From positions 1-64,000 of the forward strand of contig NZ_JAPKND010000005.1 in the NCBI RefSeq assembly GCF_026344035.1: 64,000 nucleotides of DNA. Reading direction: 5' to 3'. Below are positions 15,878 through 23,848 of this stretch, one piece after another; position 1 is the stretch's first letter, and every line of letters begins with the position of its first letter. A program made the translations under genes and the position numbers. Under the pieces are notes generated by a model. That model was given only the letters and a program-made list of their open reading frames with translations, was not told the DNA's origin and did not search any database. This DNA is from Alcaligenes endophyticus. Its GTDB lineage: Bacteria > Pseudomonadota > Gammaproteobacteria > Burkholderiales > Burkholderiaceae_B.

Positions 15878-16843
15878 TTAGTTCAGCGTGGTACCGGTGC
15901 GTTCAATCAGCTCCGCCCACCATTGGGTTTCATCTTTGATTTGTTGAGCAAACTCTTCGGGAGTATTGCCGTGCGGCTCCGCCCCAAGTTCTGTCAGACG
16001 AGCTTGCATGGCGGGCGTGGCGAGTATGTCGGTGCTCACGCTATATAGTTTCTGAATGATGCTATCGGGCGTGCCCGCGGGAGCCATCAAGCCTTTCCAA
16101 GCCATCACGGAGAAATCGTCTACTCCGGCCTCTTTAAAAGTCGGCGTATCAGGTAAAGCCGCGGAGCGTTCTGGACTGGGGACAGCAATAGGTCGCAGCG
16201 CGCCGCTTTGTATGTAAGCCATTAGGGGCGGCATATTGTCGATCATGACCGTAATATGGCCAGCCAATAAATCGACAACTGCAGGGCCTGAGCCCTTATA
16301 CGCAACATGAGTCATATCTAGGCCCTGCATGTGATTAAACAGCTCGCCAGACAGATGACTGGGCGTGCCGGTGCCAGGTGAGCCAAAGGTAACGGGCTTC
16401 TCTTTGGCATAGGCGATAAACTCTTCGAGCGTGTTAATAGGTGTGGCGGCGTTCACAGCCATTACGTTGTGCTCGCGAGTCAGTGCCGTGATGGGGGCTA
16501 AGTCCGTCACGGGGCTAAATTGCATGTTTTGATATAGGCTTGGGTTGATGACGGTAGGGCCAGCCGCTGCAACCATTAAGGTGTAGCCGTCAGGCTTGGC
16601 GCGAGCAACGTAACTGCCGCCGATATTGCCAGCAGCCCCCGCTTTGTTTTCAACAATGACCGGTTGACCCAGACGCTTGCTCATTTCTTCGGCTAGTAGT
16701 CGGCCCAGAATATCGGTGGATCCTCCCGGAGCAAAAGGTATGACTAAAGTCACGGGGCGTTGGGGGTAATCGTCCTTTGCGCTAGCCGGTGAAATAATAC
16801 TGGCAAATGCGAGGGTTGCTGCGAGTAGGTTTCCGCGTAGCAT
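15878..16843 (-). CDS. Bug-family (TctC-like) periplasmic solute-binding receptor
   Basis: This 321-residue protein has a signal peptide (residues 1-22, ending ASAKDD) and the Bug fold signature YPQRPVTLVIPFAPGGSTDILGR directly after it. It also has the typical VENKAGAAGNIG block. Such receptors bind carboxylates or related small ligands in the periplasm for tripartite tricarboxylate transporters, and are very abundant in Alcaligenaceae and Burkholderiales. No TctA/TctB membrane genes lie nearby, so it is an orphan receptor. It sits between two acyl-CoA dehydrogenase genes, which suggests a carboxylate fed into this pathway. Confidence 0.92.
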   Translation of the reverse strand: MLRGNLLAATLAFASIISPASAKDDYPQRPVTLVIPFAPGGSTDILGRLLAEEMSKRLGQPVIVENKAGAAGNIGGSYVARAKPDGYTLMVAAAGPTVINPSLYQNMQFSPVTDLAPITALTREHNVMAVNAATPINTLEEFIAYAKEKPVTFGSPGTGTPSHLSGELFNHMQGLDMTHVAYKGSGPAVVDLLAGHITVMIDNMPPLMAYIQSGALRPIAVPSPERSAALPDTPTFKEAGVDDFSVMAWKGLMAPAGTPDSIIQKLYSVSTDILATPAMQARLTELGAEPHGNTPEEFAQQIKDETQWWAELIERTGTTLN

Positions 16844-16889
16844 GTTGAGTCTCCTGTGGTTTTATAATAGGTTGGTAGGGTCAGCACAC

Positions 16890-18062
16890 TTAACGTGCCA
16901 AGGGGTAACCGGCAGCGTTAAGTGTTAGCCGGGCAATATTCAACTGGTGAATTTGGCTGGTTCCTTCGTACAGACGAAATAATCTGACATCACGGTAGAA
17001 GCGCGCGACCGAGTTATCTAGGATATATCCGTAACCGCCGAACATCTGTACGCAACGGTCAGCGACCCGGCCACACATTTCTGACGCAAAGTATTTGCAA
17101 ATCGAGGCGTTCATGGTCACGTCTTCTCCGTCATCTCGCTGGCGCGCCGTTTGTAAGATCAATGCCTTGGCTGCTTCAATGTCGGTTTTGCAGTCTGCAA
17201 TCATGGCCTGAACTAATTGGAAGTTCATCAAGGGTTGTTTAAATTGCTGGCGATTGGCAACAAATTGGATAGCGTCATCGAGCATACGGATAGCTGGTCC
17301 TATGCATAGAGCGGCCAAATGGATTCGTTGTTTGTTCAGCACTTTCATTGCAGTGCTAAAGCCTTGGCCTTCTTGGCCGCCGATAAGACTGCTACGCGGC
17401 ACACGACAGTTGTTAAAGTAAACCTCTGATACTGGCGATCCTTCTTGGCCCATTTTTTCGTAGGGCTTGCCCACGGTAAGTCCTGGCGTGCCACGCTCAA
17501 TGAGGAAGGCTGATATTCCCTTTGCCTTGGGCTGTGACGGGTCTGTTCGGGCCAACACGGTAAATAGACCGGCGATGGGCGCATTGGTGATAAAGCATTT
17601 CGTCCCGTTCAGAATGTAGTGCTCCCCATCACGTACGGCACTCGTTTTCAATGACGTAGCGTCGGATCCCGCATCGGGCTCGGTCAGCGCAAAACAGCCG
17701 GTCAGTTCTCCGCTAGCTAGTTTTGGCAGGTAGTGAGCTTTTTGCGCTGTCGTGCCATCGGCGACCACCGCTTCCGAACCTATCCCTGTGTTAGTGCCCA
17801 CGCGCGCACGAAAGGCGACGGAGCATTGGGATAGCTCAATGGCGGCCAGAACGAGCTCTTCGGTGGTTAAACCCAAGCCGCCATATTGTTCAGGAATGGA
17901 ATAGCCAAACATGTTTTGCTCAGCCATTTTTTGTACCAGATCTTCAGGTACATGATCTTGCTGGGCGACGAGCTGCTCGTTAGGAATGAGCTCAGTACGT
18001 ACGAAACGACGTAACGTGCTCAAAAACTCGGAAAAAGATGCGTTGTCTCGAATCATAGTCAA
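16890..18062 (-). CDS. Acyl-CoA dehydrogenase
   Basis: This 390-residue flavoenzyme has CFALTEPDAGSDATSLKT in the middle domain and LYEGTSQIHQLNIAR near the C-terminus, which supplies the usual catalytic Glu and substrate-loop signature. It is the first gene of the minus-strand cluster and is divergent from the IclR regulators, 81 bases away. It would introduce the 2,3 double bond in an acyl-CoA. The pairing with a second, Asp-type dehydrogenase suggests two successive oxidations or two related substrates. Confidence 0.9.
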   Translation of the reverse strand: MTMIRDNASFSEFLSTLRRFVRTELIPNEQLVAQQDHVPEDLVQKMAEQNMFGYSIPEQYGGLGLTTEELVLAAIELSQCSVAFRARVGTNTGIGSEAVVADGTTAQKAHYLPKLASGELTGCFALTEPDAGSDATSLKTSAVRDGEHYILNGTKCFITNAPIAGLFTVLARTDPSQPKAKGISAFLIERGTPGLTVGKPYEKMGQEGSPVSEVYFNNCRVPRSSLIGGQEGQGFSTAMKVLNKQRIHLAALCIGPAIRMLDDAIQFVANRQQFKQPLMNFQLVQAMIADCKTDIEAAKALILQTARQRDDGEDVTMNASICKYFASEMCGRVADRCVQMFGGYGYILDNSVARFYRDVRLFRLYEGTSQIHQLNIARLTLNAAGYPLAR

Positions 18063-18143
18063 TGCTTTGTTGGTGAGGTTTTAGTGCAATAGTTTTAAAT
18101 TAGATTATCATCGTGTTGTGTATATTAAATTTTTTGTTTCGCT

Positions 18144-18935
18144 ATGTTGAATTCTAGGCAGTTCGCTACAACAGTAGACAATGGTTTCAAAGTGCTTCTG
18201 TGTTTTCGCGCCGGCGAGCCAGCGCTGACGAATAAAGAGCTGGTACTACGCACAGGGTTGTCGAAAGCGACGATTTCGCGCTTGACATATACCTTGATGC
18301 TCAAGGGCTTGCTCACCTGTGATGAGGATGGACGACGTTACCGATTGGGTGCAGGAGTTTTTTCGCTGGGGTATCCGCTGCTGGCTAATATGACCTTGCG
18401 TCAAATAGCGCGGCCATTCATGCAGCAATTGGCGTATGAGTCGGGCGGATCTGTTTCCTTAGGCACCTATCATCGGGGCCATATGGTGTATGTGGAAACC
18501 TGTCGGGGGCATGACGTGATTGCGTTTCGCCCCGATATTGGCGCACGTTTGCCGTTACTGGTGTCTGCTATGGGCAAGGCCTGGTTAACTCAAATCGACG
18601 ACACTCTCGGTCCAAGTATCGTAGCGACGCTTGAACAGGTGCATGCGCAAGAAGACGTTCATCTTTGTGATGCGCGGCGTTTTAATGACACATGGCATTT
18701 AGCTAAGCAGGAATATGCGCAGCATGGTTATTGTGTCAGTCGTGGTCAGTGGCTTGCTGATGTGCAAGCGGTAGCGGCCCCTTGGGTTCAATCGATAGAG
18801 GGCGAAGTGCTCATCTTCAATTGCGGTGTTCCAGTATCGCGCCTAAGTGGGCGCTCAATAGATGAGTTTGGGGTCAAACTTGTAGAGATGATAACTCTAG
18901 TCAAGGAAGCATTCGATGCACGCGAAGCCCATTAA
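18144..18935 (+). CDS. IclR-family transcriptional regulator 1
   Basis: This 263-residue protein has an N-terminal winged helix (TNKELVLRTGLSKATISRLTYTL, about residues 30-55). The C-terminal IclR ligand-binding domain reads GGSVSLGTYHRGHMVYVETCRGH and later LPLLVSAMGKAWL. It is divergent from the acyl-CoA cluster and the likely regulator. It overlaps the next gene by 20 bases. The two neighbours are clear paralogues in architecture and motifs. The effector is unknown. Confidence 0.9.
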   Translation: MLNSRQFATTVDNGFKVLLCFRAGEPALTNKELVLRTGLSKATISRLTYTLMLKGLLTCDEDGRRYRLGAGVFSLGYPLLANMTLRQIARPFMQQLAYESGGSVSLGTYHRGHMVYVETCRGHDVIAFRPDIGARLPLLVSAMGKAWLTQIDDTLGPSIVATLEQVHAQEDVHLCDARRFNDTWHLAKQEYAQHGYCVSRGQWLADVQAVAAPWVQSIEGEVLIFNCGVPVSRLSGRSIDEFGVKLVEMITLVKEAFDAREAH

Positions 18936-19746
18936 GGCAGCCCAAAGAACGCTTGTAGCCAGCCCTTTAGCAGAAAGCCCTACGACCGTAGACAGGCAGT
19001 TTGCCAGCACTCTGGCCAGTGCTATCGATATATTGGCCTGCTTTAAGGCAGGCGAATACTCGCTGGGCAACAAGGATTTTGCTGAACGCACAGGATTGTC
19101 GCGCAGTGCTGTTGTGCGTTTGACTCATACCTTAATTGCTTTGGGCTATTTGCGTCGTGCCCCCGATAGTCGGCGTTATCGCTTGGCGCCCGCTGTATTG
19201 ACTTTAGGATACCCTTTGTTGGCGAGTATGCAGATCCGTCAGGTAGCTAGGTCACTGATGATGAACCTAGCTACGCAAATCAATGGCGCTGTCTCTATGG
19301 TGATGTTTGATCGACTGCATATGGTGTATGTGGAAACCGCAAGGTACAACAATGCTCTGCCCACTCACCCAGATATTGGCTCGCAGCTCCCACTGTTGAC
19401 GACAGCCGCGGGGCGAGCTTGGTTGTCGAAGGTCAGTTGCCATGAGCGAACGTCCGTCCTGAATCGAGTGCGTCTACATCAGCCGGAATACTACTTGAAC
19501 CACCTAGACGGTTTCCACCAAGCCTATGCTGCCTTTGAGCAGGAAGGTTTTTGTAGCAACGAACAAGCTTGGAACCCCGATACCTATGGCTTTGCCGTTC
19601 CAATGAGTAAGCCGATCGATTCAAGTTTATTCGTCTTTAATTGCGGAGTACCCGTTGAAGATGGCCCATTTAAAGAACGACAGGCTCAGATAGGTCCTCA
19701 ACTTATTGACTTGGTTAGAAGCCTTGAACGAGTCTTGCAGAGCTAG
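18916..19746 (+). CDS. IclR-family transcriptional regulator 2
   Basis: This 276-residue paralogue of the preceding gene has a winged helix (FAERTGLSRSAVVRLTHTLIAL) and an IclR effector domain (DRLHMVYVETARYN, LPLLTTAAGRAWLSK). It starts inside the 3' end of regulator 1, so the two are translationally coupled. Tandem IclR genes may act as heteromers or sense two intermediates. No target site was recognised. Confidence 0.9.
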   Translation: MHAKPIKAAQRTLVASPLAESPTTVDRQFASTLASAIDILACFKAGEYSLGNKDFAERTGLSRSAVVRLTHTLIALGYLRRAPDSRRYRLAPAVLTLGYPLLASMQIRQVARSLMMNLATQINGAVSMVMFDRLHMVYVETARYNNALPTHPDIGSQLPLLTTAAGRAWLSKVSCHERTSVLNRVRLHQPEYYLNHLDGFHQAYAAFEQEGFCSNEQAWNPDTYGFAVPMSKPIDSSLFVFNCGVPVEDGPFKERQAQIGPQLIDLVRSLERVLQS

Positions 19747-19850
19747 TATTTGAATGTTGACTTCCAATAAAGGATGGCGGTTACGCCTTGTAGCGCCAAG
19801 TTTAGTGGTTTCATGCAAAATATCAGCGGTAATTAGAAAGGAGTGTTGTC

Positions 19851-20003
19851 ATGAAGAAAGCGCTACTGGTAGGTGTTTTACTGTCCTTCTTGTCGGCCTG
19901 TGCAGTTCACACCCCGCGTGGCTCAGTGATCGTGGATCCTGATAGTCATCATCGTTCCGGTGGGTTTTGTCCCCCGGGGCAAGCTAAGAAAGGAAACTGT
20001 TAA
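19851..20003 (+). CDS. Small lipoprotein with C-terminal CPPGQAKKGNC motif
   Basis: This 50-residue protein has a strong ribosome site (AAAGGAG, 7 bases before ATG). Residues 1-16 form a lipoprotein signal ending LLSFLSA-Cys17. The mature peptide is short and ends in two cysteines within CPPGQAKKGNC, a C-terminus seen in many small proteobacterial lipoproteins of unknown role. The two cysteines could form a disulphide in the periplasm. Confidence 0.8.
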   Translation: MKKALLVGVLLSFLSACAVHTPRGSVIVDPDSHHRSGGFCPPGQAKKGNC

Positions 20004-20096
20004 AAGCCCCTGTTGTGATGCGCGTCGGCGAACAATAAATTTGCTGAGCTCTAAAGGGACAGCAAGATTCTATAACGGTGGGCATAAAATAACTAA

Positions 20097-20181
20097 TTTG
20101 TAACAATGCTATCTATATTGTGGAATACAGGGGATAGTGTCCATAGGGTAATGTTTCCCTGGAATAATTAGGACTTTTACA
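20097..20181 (+). promoter_or_regulatory. Conserved 5' leader of cold-shock gene 1
   Basis: The leader shares long blocks with that of the second csp gene at 61806: TTGTAACARTGCTATCTATAT, then GGTAAT followed by TTTCCC, then TTAGGACT and ACATTGAAAAC. Such conservation outside the coding frame points to a structured, probably temperature-responsive leader as known for cspA genes. Confidence 0.65.
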
Positions 20182-20391
20182 TTGAAAACAGAAATCGGTA
20201 TTGTGAAGTGGTTTAATAACGAAAAAGGCTTCGGTTTTATCTCACCGGAGAATGGCGGCAAAGACCTCTTCGCGCACCACACTGAAATCCAAGGGACAGG
20301 TTTTAAGTCTCTTGAAGAAAATCAACGCGTATCTTTTGTAGCAGCTAACGGTCAAAAAGGCCCAGCAGCTACACAAATCCAAGTTATCTGA
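20182..20391 (+). CDS. Cold-shock protein, CspA family (copy 1)
   Basis: This 69-residue single-domain nucleic-acid chaperone has RNP1 (KGFGFI) and RNP2-like (LFAHH) motifs on the five-strand barrel. It binds single-stranded RNA or DNA. The start is TTG at 20182, the only start that gives the usual Csp N-terminus ([12 protein letters not shown]); the second copy also uses TTG. A long conserved leader precedes it and a hairpin plus terminator follow, so it is a single-gene unit. Confidence 0.95.
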   Translation: MKTEIGIVKWFNNEKGFGFISPENGGKDLFAHHTEIQGTGFKSLEENQRVSFVAANGQKGPAATQIQVI

Positions 20392-20437
20392 CCCCTTTGC
20401 TTGCCTGTTAGGTAAGCATAGCGCTGATCACTGAAGG

Positions 20438-20470
20438 CCGAACCCTTTGAAACATTGGGTTCGGTTTTTT
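20438..20470 (+). terminator. Intrinsic terminator of csp copy 1
   Basis: The stem CCGAACCC/GGGTTCGG is followed by six T. A smaller hairpin around GCTTGCC/GGTAAGC lies between the stop codon and this terminator. The second csp unit has the same two-hairpin layout. Confidence 0.88.
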
Positions 20471-20779
20471 GTTTTTTGATGGTAACAGTTTGCATCATAA
20501 AAAAGACAAGCAACTCAAATATGGTTCGCTATAAAGCAGAGCTTAATATTGTCAGGCGGTAAAATACAACGAAAGGCAGCAACTTTTTTCGCTCCATGTT
20601 TTTATCGGCTTAATGGCCCATGGTCGCATGTCTATGATTAAAGTTCACTGCGGTAACTACCTTGTCCTCATTTCGTAACTGATACGTTTGCTTGCTGTGT
20701 TTTGCCGATTTTTGTATCCCTCTGAAATAAATTATTCACTAGGCGTATTAACCTATGAATACGGACTTCGGAGGTTGAT
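20471..20779. other. Intergenic region before the iron-permease-like gene
   Basis: About 300 bases hold no convincing gene. A strong ribosome site (GGAGG at about 20770) belongs to the next gene, so its promoter should lie here. Confidence 0.5.
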
Positions 20780-21265
20780 ATGGAAATAAAAAACACTCAA
20801 GACTTATCGGGCTCTCGCGGTGACAAGGAGCACGTGGATGAGCAGGGTTTGCCAAGCGTGGAGCCTTGCGCTCCTAAAACGGTAGATGGTTTTTTTGATT
20901 GTTTTGCGAACGGGGTGACTCGTTTTGCCGGTTCGCCTGTGATGTTCGGAGTCGCAATACTGGCTGTGATTGCTTGGGCTATTTCTGGACCATTTCTCGA
21001 TTTTTCGGAACGATGGCAACTGATCATCAATACTGGGACAACGATTGTTACATTTTTGATGGTTTTCTTGATTCAACAAAACCAGAATAAAAACAGCAAA
21101 GCCGTTCATATTAAACTTGATGAGTTGATACGCTCGTTGACGGATGCCAACGAACGCCTGATTGATGTGGAAGAGCTCGATGAGGCACAGTTAAAGCGCT
21201 TAGAGCAGTATTATTCATCTATCGCGGCAAGAGCCCGTCGACAACAAGGGGACGTTGAAAGGTAG
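20780..21265 (+). CDS. Low-affinity iron permease-like small membrane protein
   Basis: This 161-residue protein has a hydrophilic N-terminus (about 35 residues) and the segment FFDCFANGVTRFAGSP. Two transmembrane helices follow (about 54-72 and 82-101), then the loop IQQNQNKNSKAVHIKLDELIR typical of the low-affinity iron permease family (PF04120). The tail is charged and helical. The family name comes from yeast Fet4-like proteins; transport has rarely been shown for the short bacterial forms, so iron transport is tentative. A ferritin-like gene lies just downstream on the other strand. Confidence 0.8.
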   Translation: MEIKNTQDLSGSRGDKEHVDEQGLPSVEPCAPKTVDGFFDCFANGVTRFAGSPVMFGVAILAVIAWAISGPFLDFSERWQLIINTGTTIVTFLMVFLIQQNQNKNSKAVHIKLDELIRSLTDANERLIDVEELDEAQLKRLEQYYSSIAARARRQQGDVER

Positions 21266-21339
21266 GCTTACTGTTCATAGTGATTTCCCCCTAGTAGCAG
21301 AATGCGGATTCAGCTACTAGGGGAAATTATGCTTGTTGC

Positions 21340-21957
21340 TTAGAATAACTTTTCGCGTTGCTGTTCTGCTCGGGATGCACCTATCGCTGTTTCCACTTGT
21401 TTTTTCTCTTCCGGCGGAGGCAACACAGCGGGATAGCCTAGTGACTGTATCCATAACTCTCTGGCCCAGCCTTGAGTGTGATACAGGTGATGCGCTTCAT
21501 CGACCGCGACGGCCTCATGAGCCTGTTTTAACGCTTTGGCTACTTTGGCGTCTTTCGTTTGTTCGGCTGCTAGGCCAATCAAATCCCAATTCATATGGTC
21601 TTTGGTTTCCGCAAGTATCACGCATTCAGCGGCCACAAGCTCGGCAGCTTCAGCATTGCCGTCAGTCATCGCCATCTTCATAGCTTTCACTAAAGAGTCG
21701 GCAATGTGGCCTAACACTTTGCGGCCTGGGGTTTGCTGCGCGGGGTCTAACCCCAGTTGCTCGAAGACCGTATATAGCACACGCTGATGCGTCTGAGTTT
21801 CTCTTAAATACCCCTCCCACTCTTTCTGTAAATCTTGATTTAATGTACAGGAAAGAGCTGTTTTATAGACCTGTTCTCCGCCCAATTCGGTTTCTAGGGC
21901 TTGGTATAAAAGTTCGTGTAGCTGGGTTTGATTAGCATTCGCTTTTTTCATCGTCAC
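21340..21957 (-). CDS. Ferritin-like four-helix protein
   Basis: This 205-residue protein is mostly helical. Glu/His positions repeat as in di-iron bundles (ETELGGEQVY, ETQTHQRVL, AECVILAETKDH, VDEAHHLYHTQGW). The C-terminal LGYPAVLPPPEEKK segment is characteristic of a conserved proteobacterial group usually left as hypothetical or ferritin-like. It may bind iron or handle peroxide, but the metal ligands were not confirmed. It converges on the iron-permease-like gene with a 74-base gap. Confidence 0.7.
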   Translation of the reverse strand: MTMKKANANQTQLHELLYQALETELGGEQVYKTALSCTLNQDLQKEWEGYLRETQTHQRVLYTVFEQLGLDPAQQTPGRKVLGHIADSLVKAMKMAMTDGNAEAAELVAAECVILAETKDHMNWDLIGLAAEQTKDAKVAKALKQAHEAVAVDEAHHLYHTQGWARELWIQSLGYPAVLPPPEEKKQVETAIGASRAEQQREKLF

Positions 21958-22057
21958 CTCTGCAATATGTAGGAAAACGCTCGTGAGTTCCGAGCTAAGG
22001 TCTGAGCTGGAGTACGCTCACAAACCTGATGCTATCGTCGTGCGAAAGAAAAGAAAT

Positions 22058-22375
22058 TTAACGGAAAGCAGCGTTAGGAGAACTGCTTGGGTTGTGGAAA
22101 GTGTTCACTATGAAAGGCAAAGGGGTGCGCGTCCGATTAAATTCATCAAGGCCTGAGTGCCAGAGCTTGAATCCTAAGCAGGCTCCCCATTGATTTTGCT
22201 CATGCAGCCACAAGGTTTTGCACGAGAAACATTGATAAAGCGTTTTTTGAGTACGTCCGCAATCCGACTGTCGTTCTGAGAGCTTGTTCATGAGGTCGTG
22301 CTTGTTGCTAAATGCTTGTGATAGCGGCAATCCTTGACACGCCGTGCAGAGATCACCAACGCTTTTCATGCCCAT
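22058..22375 (-). CDS. Small Cys-rich zinc-ribbon-like protein, paralogue A
   Basis: This 105-residue protein is not a recognised family. Two CxxC pairs (CTAC near residue 10, CFSC near 48) and a later WGACLGFKLW block suggest a zinc ribbon. A paralogue at 63430 shares the order LC-x2-C, LPLS-x-A, KH-x2-M, LY-x-C-x2-C-x-T-x-WLH, W-x2-CLGFKLW. Both copies lie about 1.3-1.7 kb downstream of a csp gene, on the opposite strand. GGGAGA precedes ATG. Confidence 0.72.
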   Translation of the reverse strand: MGMKSVGDLCTACQGLPLSQAFSNKHDLMNKLSERQSDCGRTQKTLYQCFSCKTLWLHEQNQWGACLGFKLWHSGLDEFNRTRTPLPFIVNTFHNPSSSPNAAFR

Positions 22376-22720
22376 ACTTATCTCCCGGTAGTTGCTACTT
22401 AAGAAAAGTTTCTGCTGCTACTTATTGCTACTTTAGCCAGACGGAGGGGAAAACTAGCGACTAATTGTTAGCGAAGGTTAGTGTTTACATTGAAAGCAGG
22501 TGTCATTCCAGACGTACGAAGGTCCTTTAGTGAGATATTTTTATCGACGAGCGGTATTTACGCTCGCGCATACTCAATCTGAGGTGCTGCCAGTTGCTCC
22601 AACCTAAGCACAACACAACTTGCACGTCCATTTCAAATATCAAGCGTGATTGCCCGAACTTAAGCTGATATATAATCAGGCGTCGTGGCTTAAAGTGCCC
22701 TCTATTTGCTTGGTAATAGG
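22376..22720. other. Intergenic region, no gene seen
   Basis: About 345 bases between divergent genes. No open frame with a ribosome site was found. It should hold the promoters of the Cys-rich protein and the membrane protein. Confidence 0.5.
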
Positions 22721-23083
22721 ATGATAAAAAAGCTTCCAGATATCGCGTTTTTTGCTGCGGCTGTGTTAAGTATCATAAATATCTTTGCCGCTGCGTTTGG
22801 TCTGGGGCCCGCTTTGACATGGCTTACCGGTGTAGAGTTTTGGAGCAGTATTACGACGCCTTTGGCTTTGCTCGGCATTGGGGCTCTCATTTATTCATGG
22901 GTGAATTCCCTACTCAGTAACCTCTCTGGGATGGGTATTTATATTGTCAATATCGCCTTGGCACCGTTTGCTTACGGATTGCTGGGGTTGCCCTATGCCG
23001 CGGCATTGGTGATAGCGATGGCTCCGCTACCTATCTATTTTGGTTTGGGTTGGCTGTCAGATAAACTAGAAAGCGAACGTTAA
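22721..23083 (+). CDS. Small integral membrane protein of unknown function
   Basis: This protein has 120 residues from ATG 22721; a TTG at 22706 would add five. About four hydrophobic helices fill almost the whole sequence, ending with a short charged tail (SDKLESER). No motif was recognised. It stands alone between two gene-poor stretches. Confidence 0.65.
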   Translation: MIKKLPDIAFFAAAVLSIINIFAAAFGLGPALTWLTGVEFWSSITTPLALLGIGALIYSWVNSLLSNLSGMGIYIVNIALAPFAYGLLGLPYAAALVIAMAPLPIYFGLGWLSDKLESER

Positions 23084-23438
23084 CGCTCATCCTACTTGGT
23101 GTTTTCTTTGTACTACTGTTGTGGTAAAGCCTCTTTTTTTGACGAATCAGGGTCAGTCAAGAGAGTTTTTTTATTACTAATTGTATGTTCCGGTTTTCTA
23201 TGTTCAGGCGGCTTGAAAGTGTTGGTGCTTGGGCTTGGACCCTGAGTAAAAACAACGCCTGCACATCAACTGGACTGAATTACCCGTGCACGGACATGCA
23301 CGTTTGCCTGTCTTGGCCTCGTCGTTGGGGCCACAGCTCGGTAGTTAGGGGCACTATAGTAATTATTTTCTGTCCTCAAATGGTCTATGATTCAAACTAT
23401 AACAAAAGCAACTAGAGTTTTTAGCTTAAGGGGAAGCG
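23084..23438. other. Intergenic region, no gene seen
   Basis: These 355 bases hold one short frame (23185-23415) without a ribosome site or family features, which I do not accept as a gene. The promoter of the cupin-mqo pair should lie near the 3' end. Confidence 0.5.
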
Positions 23439-23822
23439 ATGATTCGTTGCGTAAGACTGTCCGCCAACCAGCAGGGTCAATCACAGGTTGAAGAAGGCTT
23501 TATTGCTTTGCCTACTGGTGAGCGTGGCGACCTAGTCGGTCTGGCCTGTAAAGCGGTCAGTATTTCATTTAGACAAACTAGTGGCGGCGGCAGTTTCGAT
23601 TGGCATACGGCACCAGCACGTCAATTTGTTTTGACCTTAAGTGGTGTGCTGGAGTTTGAGACGCGCAGCGGTGAGCGTTTTCAGTTACATCCTGGTGATG
23701 TGTTGCTGGCTGAGGATACGGTAGGCGGAGGGCATAAATGGCGCCTGCTCAGTGATGAACCATGGCGTCGTGCCTACGTGATTCTACCTGAGGGTGAGAG
23801 CCCGCCTTTTGTCGTGACTTAA
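23439..23822 (+). CDS. Cupin-domain protein
   Basis: This 127-residue protein has a single conserved beta barrel. The segment FDWHTAPARQFVLTLSGVLEFET is followed by LHPGDVLLAEDTVGGGHKW. The metal-binding His/Gln residues of small cupins are partly present (HTAP-x-RQ, GGGH). It may bind a small ligand or act as a simple enzyme; the substrate is unknown. It lies 26 bases before the malate:quinone oxidoreductase gene and is likely co-transcribed. Confidence 0.8.
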   Translation: MIRCVRLSANQQGQSQVEEGFIALPTGERGDLVGLACKAVSISFRQTSGGGSFDWHTAPARQFVLTLSGVLEFETRSGERFQLHPGDVLLAEDTVGGGHKWRLLSDEPWRRAYVILPEGESPPFVVT

Positions 23823-23848
23823 TAAAACAGCAACTCTAGGAGAGGGTG

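Noticed and set aside
23185-23415. 76-codon plus-strand frame
   Set aside because: No ribosome site, no family features, odd Cys/Trp-rich composition, and no support from neighbours.
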